Of a stretch of DNA of 30,279 nucleotides, positions 24,701 through 30,279 are shown one piece after another. A program made the position numbers and the translations under genes. Within the stretch, counting starts at the first letter, position 1; every line of letters starts with the position of its first letter. The notes beneath the pieces were generated by a model that saw only the letters and a program-made list of their open reading frames with translations, made no database searches and had not been told where the DNA came from. This DNA comes from Scytonema sp. UIC 10036. Lineage in GTDB: Bacteria > Cyanobacteriota > Cyanobacteriia > Cyanobacteriales > Nostocaceae. Location of the stretch: assembly GCF_009725235.1 (NCBI RefSeq), contig NZ_WJFC01000165.1:1-30279 (forward strand), in the 5' to 3' direction.

Positions 24701-25491
24701 GTGTCAAGATTACCATCGATCGCCACAACCGTTCTGCTCGTGTTGATTTCACGGGTACTTCACCCCAGCAATCCACCAATTTGAATGCACCATTGGCAAT
24801 TTGCAAAGCGGCTGTGCTGTATGTATTTCGGACATTGGTTGAGGATGATATTCCACTGAATGCAGGTTGTCTCAAGCCATTGGAGATTATTATCCCAGAA
24901 GGCAGTCTGCTCAATCCGCGCTATCCGGCTGCTGTGGTTGCAGGTAATGTGGAAACGTCCCAAGCGATCGCGAATGCATTATATGGTGCGTTAGGTATAA
25001 TGGCAGCATCTCAAGGCACGATGAATAATTTTACTTTTGGCAACAAGCAACACCAGTATTACGAAACGATTTGTGGCGGTTCTGGGGCTGGTGCTGATTT
25101 TGACGGAACTGACGCGGTTCAGACGCATATGACGAATTCGCGGTTGACCGATCCGGAGGTGCTGGAGTGGCGGTTTCCAGTTTTAGTGGAAGAGTTTGCA
25201 ATCCGTCCTAATAGTGGCGGTCATGGTAAATATAGAGGTGGTCATGGAGTCATTCGCAGGATTCAATTCCGGGAAGCTATGACAGCAGCGATTTTATCAG
25301 GTCATCGAGTGATTCCACCGTTTGGGTTGGCGGGTGGTGAATCGGGGGCGGTTGGATGCAATTCTGTTGTGCGACGTGATGGGACGATTGAATCCCTTGG
25401 TAGCAAAGCAGAAGTTCAAATGCAGCCCGGTGATGTTTTTGCGATCGAGACGCCAGGAGGTGGTGGGTTTGGGGCTTTACCCTCCTCTTAA
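21751..25491 (+). CDS. 5-oxoprolinase / hydantoinase, fused HyuA-HyuB
   Basis: A 1246-residue cytoplasmic enzyme joining both hydantoinase subunits. The family hydrolyses 5-oxoproline, hydantoins or related cyclic amides, with ATP in 5-oxoprolinases. The HyuA part (1-715) has the ATP-binding WIDRGGTFTDI motif (22-32), IGFDMGGTSTDVS (about 306-318) and the ESAGADPGPACYRRGG segment. The HyuB part starts near Met721 (VLLEIFNNLVRAIAEEMG) and contains SYSVNIKERLDFSC, YNGGTHLPDVT and the C-terminal GGGGFG. Fusion and length match eukaryotic-type OPLAH (about 1290 aa). ATG 21751 has ggaggg about 8 bases upstream. A DUF1445 gene follows after a 320-bp repeat-filled gap, supporting a 5-oxoproline role. 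Acetone carboxylase or N-methylhydantoinase activity cannot be excluded. Confidence 0.87.
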   Translation: MNLDRIKHLPINNSHRSGWQFWIDRGGTFTDIVAQRPDGEIIVHKLLSENKERYNDAAIQGIREILGIPSDAPIPTEQIAAVKMGTTVATNALLERKGDRTLLLITKGFRDALRIGYQNRPNIFARHIVLPEMLYERVIEVQERYTAQGEELIPVQINEALIQSIQSAYDDGIRSCAIAFLHGYRYPNHEQQIAALANDIGFTQISVSHKVSPLMKLVSRGDTTVVDAYLSPILRRYVNQVAAELRKDDNARTPSSSPRLMFMQSNGGLIEANRFQGKDSILSGPAGGIVGAVKTSAMAGFHQIIGFDMGGTSTDVSHFNGEYERTFETEVAGVRLRAPMMSIHTVAAGGGSILNFDGYRYRVGPESAGADPGPACYRRGGSLTVTDCNVMVGKLQAPFFPAVFGTEGNLPLDTEIVRNLFAQLATEIFEKTGSQRKPEQVAEGFLAIAIDKMATAIKKISIQRGYDVTEYTLCCFGGAGGQHACLIAEALGMTSIFIHPYAGVLSAYGIGLADVRSLKEKAVEVQLTHDAIPGLAQTLNALSAEGYADMMQQGIDRSQIQVLLKVHLRYAGTDSALVVDFGNSEEVLPNEARCAILRERFEQAYYQRYGFTMPDKALIVEAASVEAVGQSGEIKEPTVASSRTAPLEPIDTVKIYTKGNWHDTPVYQRHDLRPGDRITGSALIIEPTGTNVIEPGWYAQLTQQNHLILTKDDSQKLKNEMESNPSAIAPSSSTPDPVLLEIFNNLVRAIAEEMGITLQNTSYSVNIKERLDFSCAIFDRQGQLVANAPHIPVHLGSMSESVHSLIQAKGKTLKPGDAYVSNNPYNGGTHLPDVTVITPVFVPDSTTPLFYVASRGHHADIGGITPGSMPPHSTSIDQEGILLDNVQIVEQGRFQETNILELLRAGNYPVRNPSQNLADLQAQIAANERGVQELHRMVEHYGLATVEAYMQHVQDNAEEAVRRAIDVLQDGSFTYSMDDGSIICVKITIDRHNRSARVDFTGTSPQQSTNLNAPLAICKAAVLYVFRTLVEDDIPLNAGCLKPLEIIIPEGSLLNPRYPAAVVAGNVETSQAIANALYGALGIMAASQGTMNNFTFGNKQHQYYETICGGSGAGADFDGTDAVQTHMTNSRLTDPEVLEWRFPVLVEEFAIRPNSGGHGKYRGGHGVIRRIQFREAMTAAILSGHRVIPPFGLAGGESGAVGCNSVVRRDGTIESLGSKAEVQMQPGDVFAIETPGGGGFGALPSS

Positions 25492-25735
25492 AGGTGCTTT
25501 ACCCCCCTTAATCCCCCCTTATAAAGGGGGGAAAAGGAAAATCAAGTTCCTTCGCCATGGAAAATCAAGTTCCCTCCCCTTTACAAGGGGAGGGCTAGGG
25601 TGGGGTAAAACTAAGACTAAAACCTCGGTTTCTTAGTTATTTCAGACTTGTGTGTACACCGTAGCCTTATAAAGGGGGGAAATTGAATTTCCAGTTCCCT
25701 CCCCTTTGCAAGGGGAGGGCTAGGGTGGGGTAAAA
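25489..25735. repeat. Compound array of dispersed hairpin repeats
   Basis: It begins at the stop codon of the 5-oxoprolinase gene. It contains cccccctt-ata-aagggggg (25513-25531) and two perfect 10-bp hairpins ccctcccctt-nnn-aaggggaggg (25572-25594 and 25697-25719), each followed by gctagggtggggtaaaa. A tgtacaccgtag motif sits between them at about 25647. These are two successive copies of the element at 20224-20336, in tandem. They may reduce transcription from the 5-oxoprolinase gene into the DUF1445 gene. Confidence 0.85.
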
Positions 25736-25811
25736 ACAACACTGAAACCTCTATTTACCAAGAGAATCAGTAATACACCACGTGTCGCAAACTTACATAG
25801 GAGAATCAATA

Positions 25812-26603
25812 ATGTCAATTTCTACACTTCCTTCCGAAATCCGTCAGCAATGTAGAACTGGTGAGTTAAAAGCTCCTACACCTGGGCTTGCTCTAGGATA
25901 TGTTCAAGCCAACTTAGTTGTATTGCCCTACGATCTAGCCTTTGAATTTCTGCTGTTTTGTCAGCGAAACCCCAAGCCATGTCCCATTCTTGATGTCACA
26001 GAAGTCGGATCTCCCGAACCTAAACTGATTGCTCCTGGTGCTGATATTAGAACGGATTTACCACGCTATAGAATTTTTCGCCAAGGTCAACTCGTTGAGG
26101 AAACAACAGATATCAGACCATTTTGGAGAGACGATTTAGTCGCCTTTCTCATTGGTTGCTCTTTTTCCTTTGAGAATGCCATGCTCAATGCTGGGCTATC
26201 AGTACGTCATATAGAAGAAGGGAAAAATGTTCCGATGTACAAAACAAGCATTCAATGTATTCCCAGTCGAACCTTTTCCAGCCCCTTAGTTGTTTCCATG
26301 CGTCCTTTACCCGCACATCATGTCGTTCGCTCTGTAGAAGTCACGAGTCGCTATTACAAAGCACACGGTTCTCCCGTGCATATTGGAAACCCAAGAGTAA
26401 TAGGGATTGAAGATTTGGGGAGTCCAGATTATGGGAATGCGGTGACTCTTCGCGATAATGAAGTTCCTGTTTTTTGGGCTTGTGGAGTCACGACTCAAAC
26501 TGCAATTCTTCAAGCAAAGCCTGACTTCGCCATTACTCATGCACCCGGACATATGTTTGTCAGTGATTTAAAGGACGAAGAGCTTTTGTATTTAAAGTCA
26601 TAA
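25812..26603 (+). CDS. DUF1445 protein, putative D-glutamate cyclase / hydro-lyase (YcsI-like)
   Basis: A 263-residue protein of the DUF1445 (PF07286) family. I start it at ATG 25812, preceded by aggaga; an upstream ATG at 25782 adds ten atypical residues. Family signatures are RTGELKAPTPGLALGYVQANLVVLP near the start, then [61 protein letters not shown] and the end CGVTTQTAILQAKPDFAITHAPGHMFVSD. The homologous domain of mammalian DGLUCY converts D-glutamate to 5-oxo-D-proline, and bacterial YcsI lies near 5-oxoprolinase genes. Placement after the HyuAB-type gene therefore fits a D-glutamate/5-oxoproline pathway. The exact substrate remains inferred. A 3' piece of this gene is repeated at 27661-27827. 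Confidence 0.85.
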   Translation: MSISTLPSEIRQQCRTGELKAPTPGLALGYVQANLVVLPYDLAFEFLLFCQRNPKPCPILDVTEVGSPEPKLIAPGADIRTDLPRYRIFRQGQLVEETTDIRPFWRDDLVAFLIGCSFSFENAMLNAGLSVRHIEEGKNVPMYKTSIQCIPSRTFSSPLVVSMRPLPAHHVVRSVEVTSRYYKAHGSPVHIGNPRVIGIEDLGSPDYGNAVTLRDNEVPVFWACGVTTQTAILQAKPDFAITHAPGHMFVSDLKDEELLYLKS

Positions 26604-26873
26604 AGCGTACTTAGTTCTAATGTTTGACTGCTTTTGTGATTCTTACAGTGCTTTATTAAATTCTTATGGGTTAGCGAACTTGTTTCTCCAAGCGAATTGT
26701 TAGGTTATTTCTTGCTGTAATACAGTGTGCTTTTCTATCGCTTCAAGAATAATAGTCATTCTTTGCTGCCTGACGGAAGAGAATTTTACAGCGCGTTCGC
26801 CGCGTTTCCAGCCTTGGCAAAAGAATTTACCAGTTAAAGTTTTGCACGATGCTTAAAAAAACATATGAGCTAT

Positions 26874-27104
26874 TTACTGATTTTGGTCTATAAACAAAGT
26901 ATCAAGTTTCGCTAATATTTTTAAGCCTTCCTCTGAATTGCCAGTTGCAGCCATTGCTTTAAATCTGGTGTAGCCATCAAATTCCGCTAGAGCTAAGGTC
27001 GATAATTCTTCAATCAGTTTATTGACACTTATTCCTTTGGCTTGAGCAAGTTCTTTTAACCTGTTGTGTTTTTCGTCTGGTAAACGAATAGTTAAAGTAG
27101 CCAT
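26874..27104 (-). CDS. Ribbon-helix-helix antitoxin
   Basis: A 76-residue protein with an N-terminal RHH DNA-binding fold (ATLTIRLPDEKHNRLKELAQAKGISVNKLIEEL) and a C-terminal half (FKAMAATGNSEEGLKILAKLDTLF) likely to bind the toxin. It is encoded 7 bp downstream of the PIN gene on the same strand, so the pair is one operon with the toxin gene first. It probably represses the operon by binding upstream of the PIN gene. Confidence 0.82.
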   Translation of the reverse strand: MATLTIRLPDEKHNRLKELAQAKGISVNKLIEELSTLALAEFDGYTRFKAMAATGNSEEGLKILAKLDTLFIDQNQ

Positions 27105-27111
27105 TCTTAAT

Positions 27112-27534
27112 TCAACTCCTGATAATTTCTTCTGGTTTTAATATTGCTAAATTCGGAAATAACAATTGTGAATTTTGGAAATCCTTAATATTTTGAGTGG
27201 CAATAATTTGAGCATTACCAGCAACCGCTAATTCAATTAAGTGGTTATCAGCCTCATCTTTTAAATTAGGTCGCCATAGGTAGTAAATAGAAATCCACTC
27301 ACTCACACTCAAAAATGATGCGAGTAAAGCAGAAATTTCTACACTAGTTAAAGGGCATTTGGCAAGAATTTCTTTTCGCCCGATGACTGACTCATACTCA
27401 GAAAATAAAGTGTTTCCCATTAAAGGCTGATATTTGCCTTTTAAGCAGCGTCGAATTAGTTCTCTACTAGAACCTGTAGAGCTAATAAGCGCACTGATTA
27501 AAACGCTGGTGTCAACTACAATTTTAATAGCCAT
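27112..27534 (-). CDS. PIN-domain toxin, TIGR00305-like family
   Basis: A 140-residue PIN ribonuclease. The acidic catalytic residues are visible: Asp8 in IVVDTSVLISAL, the DEADNHLIELA segment in the C-terminal half and the Asp of TQNIKDF. The sequence KPNLKDEADNHLIELAVAGNAQIIATQNIKDF-type block (here with WRPN) is typical of the 'putative toxin-antitoxin system toxin component, PIN family'. It acts on RNA and is presumably held by the adjacent RHH protein. The module lies between the complete DUF1445 gene and a duplicated piece of it. Confidence 0.85.
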   Translation of the reverse strand: MAIKIVVDTSVLISALISSTGSSRELIRRCLKGKYQPLMGNTLFSEYESVIGRKEILAKCPLTSVEISALLASFLSVSEWISIYYLWRPNLKDEADNHLIELAVAGNAQIIATQNIKDFQNSQLLFPNLAILKPEEIIRS

Positions 27535-27660
27535 GCCGTTATGATAGCATATACGCTGTCACATGAGGACAAATCACATTTCATAACTTTGTTACCCCTT
27601 CAGCAGATTTTGATGAAGAGGTTTCACGTTTTGTAATTCGCTTAACCGAACTGTATTGAC

Positions 27661-27827
27661 CCAGGAGTAATAGGGATTGAAGATTTGGGAAGTCCAGATT
27701 ATGGGAATGCGGTTACTCTTGGTGATAATGAAGTTCCTGTTTTTTGGGCTTGTGGAGTCACGACTCAAACTGAATTCTTCAAGCCAAGCCTGAATTCGCT
27801 ATGACTCATGCACCCGGACATATGTTT
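27661..27827 (+). pseudogene. Duplicated 3' fragment of the DUF1445 gene
   Basis: These 167 bases align with 26391-26558 inside the DUF1445 gene at over 90% identity by eye, including the exact stretch gataatgaagttcctgtttt. One base is missing in the aactgcaattc region, which shifts the frame, and the copy ends at atatgttt, where the 77-bp dispersed repeat begins. It has neither start nor end of the gene and cannot be functional. It is in direct orientation to the parent copy. Confidence 0.9.
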
Positions 27828-27904
27828 CAATACCTTCGCCATTTTTGAAGGGTAAAGTGGTGGTGTTTTAATGATGAAAGCCCGTTCTTTTGTTCCTTGG
27901 CAAA
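27828..27904. repeat. 77-bp dispersed repeat, copy 2 (inverted relative to 1-77)
   Basis: The reverse complement matches 1-77 at about 69 of 77 positions. The boundary is sharp at the left: the DUF1445 fragment stops at 27827 and the repeat starts at once with caataccttcgcc. A shorter match, ttggcgaaggtattgcc, recurs at 28091-28107. Confidence 0.75.
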
Positions 27905-28129
27905 AATCACTCTTCCTTAAAAAACAGCCTCAGGTTTTCCGGAAGGAATTTTTCTTCAATAGCCTGCAGAGCAAGACATTGAGATTCTGACATTTAACCG
28001 CAAGAATACACATGGATAAGAGATTTTCGTTGAAAATGGCAAAAGTTTGTGTACGAGGCAAAAATGGCAAAATTGGTCTAGGCTTCTATATTGGCGAAGG
28101 TATTGCCATACAAAAAAACCTAAAAATAA

Positions 28130-28159
28130 TATCATTGACGATATATATCATAAATGATA
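28130..28159. promoter_or_regulatory. Candidate autoregulatory operator of the higBA-like operon
   Basis: A perfect 7-bp inverted repeat, tatcatt (28130-28136) and aatgata (28153-28159), surrounds a smaller palindrome, gatatatatc (28140-28149). A possible -35 hexamer, ttgacg (28135-28140), lies inside it. The site ends 10 bp before the toxin start codon, a usual place for binding by an XRE antitoxin. Function is inferred. Confidence 0.5.
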
Positions 28160-28169
28160 ACGTATTGGT

Positions 28170-28532
28170 ATGTGTTGGAACGTTGAATTGTATCCTTTAT
28201 TTGCACAAGAGTTCTTGGAATTTTCCGAGGCGGTGCAAGATGCTTTATTAGCAGAAGTGGCGTTGCTGGAAAAGTACGACCCGCAGCTAAACAGGCCCCA
28301 TGTGGACACACTCAATGGTTCTAAGTATACAAACATGAAAGAGCTACGGTTTAAAGCGGACAACGGTGTCTGGCGAGCTGCATTTGCATTCGATCCGAAA
28401 CGACAAGCAATTCTGCTTGTCGCTGGTGATAAATCTGGGGTGAGTGAGAAACGGTTTTACAAGCAGCTTATCAAAAAGGCCGATGAACGCTTCGACAATC
28501 ATTTGACCCAGTTAAAGGAGGAAAACCAATGA
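28170..28532 (+). CDS. higB: HigB-like toxin (phage-derived Gp49-like family)
   Basis: A 120-residue RelE/HigB superfamily protein of the Gp49-like type (PF05973): LYPLFAQEFLEFSEAVQDALLAEVALLE, then HVDTLNGSKYTNMKELRFKADNGVWRAAFAFDPKRQAILLVAGDKSG and FYKQLIKKADERF. The conserved MKELRF...WR.AF..D block marks the ribosome-dependent mRNA interferase fold. Its TGA overlaps the ATG of the antitoxin gene (ATGA, 28529-28532). The toxin gene comes first, as in HigBA. A nested palindrome immediately upstream is a likely operator. Confidence 0.82.
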   Translation: MCWNVELYPLFAQEFLEFSEAVQDALLAEVALLEKYDPQLNRPHVDTLNGSKYTNMKELRFKADNGVWRAAFAFDPKRQAILLVAGDKSGVSEKRFYKQLIKKADERFDNHLTQLKEENQ

Positions 28533-28876
28533 CTAAAGGGAAAATTTTGCAAAGTATATGGGATAATTTGCCAGACGAGCGCAAGCAACGGATACAAGCT
28601 CGAGCTGAAGAATTAGAAACTGAATATCTCACTTTGCAGGAACTACGAAAAGCCGCAGGGCTAACACAGGCGGAAATTTCACGAAGCTTGCGAATGCCGC
28701 AATCTAACGTGTCACGCCTGGAAAGAGAGTCTGATATGTTGCTGTCTACTTTGAGGAACTACATTGATGCTATAGGCGGCAATCTAACTATTGTAGTTGA
28801 GCTTCCGAATCAGCCCCCTGTTCGCCTGAATACGTTAAGTGACCTTGTAAGCCACGAAGTGGACAGTAAAACATAA
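28529..28876 (+). CDS. higA: HigA-like XRE-family antitoxin
   Basis: A 115-residue antitoxin with a helix-turn-helix of the Cro/C1 type at about residues 38-75 (LTLQELRKAAGLTQAEISRSLRMPQSNVSRLER). It is followed by LLSTLRNYIDAIGGNLTIVVELP, the usual end of HigA-type proteins. The 4-base overlap with the toxin gene indicates translational coupling. aaaggaggaaa about 8 bases before the ATG is a very strong ribosome binding site, which should favour antitoxin excess. Confidence 0.85.
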   Translation: MTKGKILQSIWDNLPDERKQRIQARAEELETEYLTLQELRKAAGLTQAEISRSLRMPQSNVSRLERESDMLLSTLRNYIDAIGGNLTIVVELPNQPPVRLNTLSDLVSHEVDSKT

Positions 28877-29074
28877 CAAATTATCAGGACTTACGGATTC
28901 ACTAAACCTACACATTTCTACTCAAGGTATCTAGGCGCGAAGGTTTGTGTCGGGGGAGAAAACCTTAACTCCCCTTTAATTGCTGTCTGATACGGTAGGG
29001 GTTTGTGATTCACCTGAAACTGTGGAATCAATAACGAGGTTGGCTTCCTCTCCCCCTATTCCTTAACTAGACGT

Positions 29075-29093
29075 TCCTACAATCCGTGTAGGA
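29075..29093. other. Perfect hairpin at the 3' end of the TnpB-like frame
   Basis: tcctaca-atccg-tgtagga is a 7-bp stem with a 5-base loop that spans the stop codon of the TnpB-like frame. In active TnpB elements the guide (omega) RNA is made from this end of the gene and the element's right end, so the hairpin could be a remnant of it. The caggacttacggattc sequence at about 28889 resembles ends I recall from cyanobacterial insertion sequences. Confidence 0.35.
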
Positions 29094-29655
29094 GTTTCTG
29101 AAATGCCTCACATTGGGTGTGCTTAATGTCTAACCACAAACGGTCAACAGCGTCCTGTAATGTCAGACCCATTGCATTCAAGAAACGAGCAGTTCTCTCT
29201 AATAAGACAGCTTGAACTTGTTTGTAAGGCATGAACTGCGTAATCGCGGAATCCGTCATACGATGCCTGAGGTTGATCGCTGCATTATGGTCGGATTGGA
29301 ATACAACCCCATCAAAGGTGAAGAATTGATCTCGACAACGTGTACCCAGTAACGTACCATTCCGATTATCAATCTGCGATGTATACGCAGCAGAAACCCA
29401 GCAGATCTGAGTTCTGTGACGTGCCGACCAATGGGTAAGACGATCTGCAACAGTGCCTTTTTCCCATTTATCTAAACGATTTTTAGCTCGTTTAGATAGC
29501 TTTTTAGTTGAGCGTATTGACTCTACTAAACTTTCGACGCCGAGAGTTTTAGCTTGAAATGTGATGGAGCGACAAGCTTGGTTGACCACTGTTTCCACGT
29601 ATGCGTCATCCCGTTGGCGTCGTTTTAATTCTGTTTGATTCCCCAAATTATTTTC
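29077..29655 (-). pseudogene. C-terminal fragment of a TnpB-like nuclease gene
   Basis: The minus-strand frame covers the last 190 or so residues of a TnpB-like protein (IS200/IS605-associated, Cas12-related). Visible are NQACRSITFQAKTLGVESLV (RuvC-II region, Glu in VES), the Lys/Arg-rich helix TKKLSKRAKNRLDKWEKG, and AAYTSQIDNRNG...FQSDHNAAINL with the RuvC-III Asp. The N-terminal half with RuvC-I is missing, so it should be inactive. The four-Cys zinc ribbon between YTSQ and DHNAA is also absent, with only one Cys left there. The open frame continues to 29748, but those residues are antisense to a beta-lactamase fragment. Full-length relatives have 400 or more residues. Confidence 0.75.
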
Positions 29656-29667
29656 TATAATCTTACG

Positions 29668-29949
29668 CGATTTTTGAGGATGATAGAGACTTCGACAGGT
29701 CCAAACCGTATTAAGGGACTGTTGCCTAAGGGAACAGTTGTAGCACACAAAACAGGTACTTCAGCTACCGTCAATGGCGTGACGGCTGCAACCAATGATG
29801 TGGGACTCGTGACGCTGCCGAATGGACAACATCTAGCGATCGCAGTTTTTGTTTCAGATTCTCAGGCAACCGATGCAATCCGCGAAGAAGTCATCGCAAT
29901 CATTGGCGAAGGCTGCATGGGACAAATGGAGCAAATGAATGTGAAATGA
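29668..29949 (+). pseudogene. C-terminal fragment of a class A beta-lactamase
   Basis: About 90 residues match the C-terminal third of class A beta-lactamases: MIETSTGPNRIKGLLPKGT, then VVAHKTGTSATVNGVTAATNDVGLV with the KTG motif (HKTGTS), then LPNGQHLAIAVFVSDS and the last helix. The catalytic SxxK, SDN and Omega-loop parts are missing. The frame upstream (29635-29667) is unrelated and belongs to the TnpB fragment region on the other strand. The break at about 29660 joins two gene fragments, which indicates a deletion. Confidence 0.75.
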
Positions 29950-29970
29950 CACTACGACTTGAGGTTTAGA

Positions 29971-30139
29971 CTAGTTTAAATTGGGGTCAGTAAGGTGTTT
30001 GGAAAAACGTAATCCGTTCTTGACAAGCCAGCTATCAATGACTTCATAAATTTGGTCGATAATCTCCTGAGAATAGCCATTTGCTAACATCCAGGTTTCA
30101 AACGGATTAGTACCTGTTGAAATTTGGGCTCTTCCATAC
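29971..30139 (-). pseudogene. C-terminal remnant of an unknown protein
   Basis: On the minus strand a stop-free frame reads STGTNPFETWMLANGYSQEI, then IDQIYEVIDSWLVKNGLRFS and KHLTDPNLN before TAG at 29971-29973. It has balanced, protein-like composition, but its only ATG is internal and upstream it meets a stop next to an inverted repeat. I do not recognise the family. It may be the tail of a gene interrupted by the element at 30131-30279. Confidence 0.3.
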
Positions 30140-30279
30140 TTACTGGGCTAATTTTCAATTACAGTCGATAACTTTCCTTTAAAATCAAGGCTTACAGTCG
30201 CTTATAGTCACGCATTTTATCCTTAATGCTGAATTGATATCAATAATGACTGTAATGAAAGCCCAGTAAGGATTACAAG
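30131..30279. mobile_element. Possible MITE with about 32-bp terminal inverted repeats
   Basis: The left arm (30131-30166) contains cttactgggct and ends attacagtc. The right arm (30248-30279) reads gactgtaat...agcccagtaag...acaag, an imperfect reverse complement of it. About 80 bp of non-coding A/T-rich DNA lies between. The size and structure fit a small non-autonomous element, but the window ends at the right arm, so the true limits and any target duplication cannot be seen. Confidence 0.5.

Noticed and set aside
25322..25636. 104-codon plus-strand frame at the end of the 5-oxoprolinase gene
   Set aside because: It is an overlapping frame kept open by the hairpin repeat array, with low-complexity KGG/PPL translation.
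26713..26860. Minus-strand frame ending MTIILEAIEKHTVLQQEIT
   Set aside because: No start with ribosome binding site for the longer frame and no recognised family; could be remnant sequence in the spacer.
27907..27993. 28-codon minus-strand frame starting MSESQCLALQAIEEKF
   Set aside because: It looks protein-like but is very short, next to a repeat, and without a clear ribosome binding site; at most a gene remnant.
1244..28170. CRISPR array
   Set aside because: The tandem repeats seen are 7-bp units or coding repeats; none shows 25-40 bp repeats with unique spacers of even length, and no cas gene is present apart from the TnpB-like fragment.
28012..28251. 79-codon plus-strand frame before the higBA-like operon
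   Set aside because: No family resemblance; it overlaps the operator and the toxin start in another frame, and part of it matches the dispersed repeat end.

Overview
The window looks like chromosomal DNA of a filamentous, probably heterocyst-forming cyanobacterium (Nostocales). The signs are many GCGATCGC-type (HIP1) octamers, degenerate 7-bp tandem repeats between genes, the dispersed ccctcccctt/aaggggaggg hairpin family, and typical cyanobacterial proteins (RTX proteins with DUF4114 partners, an NB-ARC/TPR STAND ATPase, YefM/HicAB/DUF433 modules). No species can be named from sequence alone.

Layout. 1-3050: a ferric-iron ABC uptake pair, a binding protein and a fused two-domain permease; no ATPase gene is present. 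3102-7010: a large STAND NTPase on the minus strand beside an island of small toxin-antitoxin (TA) genes: a YefM-like antitoxin with a destroyed YoeB toxin, intact HicAB, and an orphan DUF433 protein. Two diverged 78-bp direct repeats bound the island. 7146-10619: a secreted Cys-rich protein, an AraC regulator cut inside its DNA-binding domain, a chimeric STAND-fragment/SH3b gene, and a small hydrophilic protein. 11143-18241: a 1678-residue RTX protein and a choice-of-anchor L/DUF4114 protein, probably an extracellular calcium-binding pair, followed by a possible porin remnant.

18984-26603: a LysR regulator with a 44-residue membrane protein just downstream, then an insertion-like segment of gene fragments between two copies of a promoter-like 71-bp repeat, then a fused HyuA-HyuB 5-oxoprolinase/hydantoinase and a DUF1445 (D-glutamate cyclase family) gene. 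The last two suggest a D-glutamate/5-oxoproline route, possibly under LysR control. 26874-30279: a genomic scrapyard with an RHH/PIN TA pair between the complete DUF1445 gene and a copy of its 3' part, a HigBA-type pair, a truncated TnpB-like gene abutting the C-terminal piece of a class A beta-lactamase, and a possible MITE at the window edge.

The most unusual theme is architectural. Three times, a small cassette carrying TA genes or fragments of them sits between direct repeats copied from neighbouring regulatory or coding DNA. Alongside are several gene truncations and chimeras, two of them affecting AraC regulators. All percentages are hand alignments and no database search was possible.
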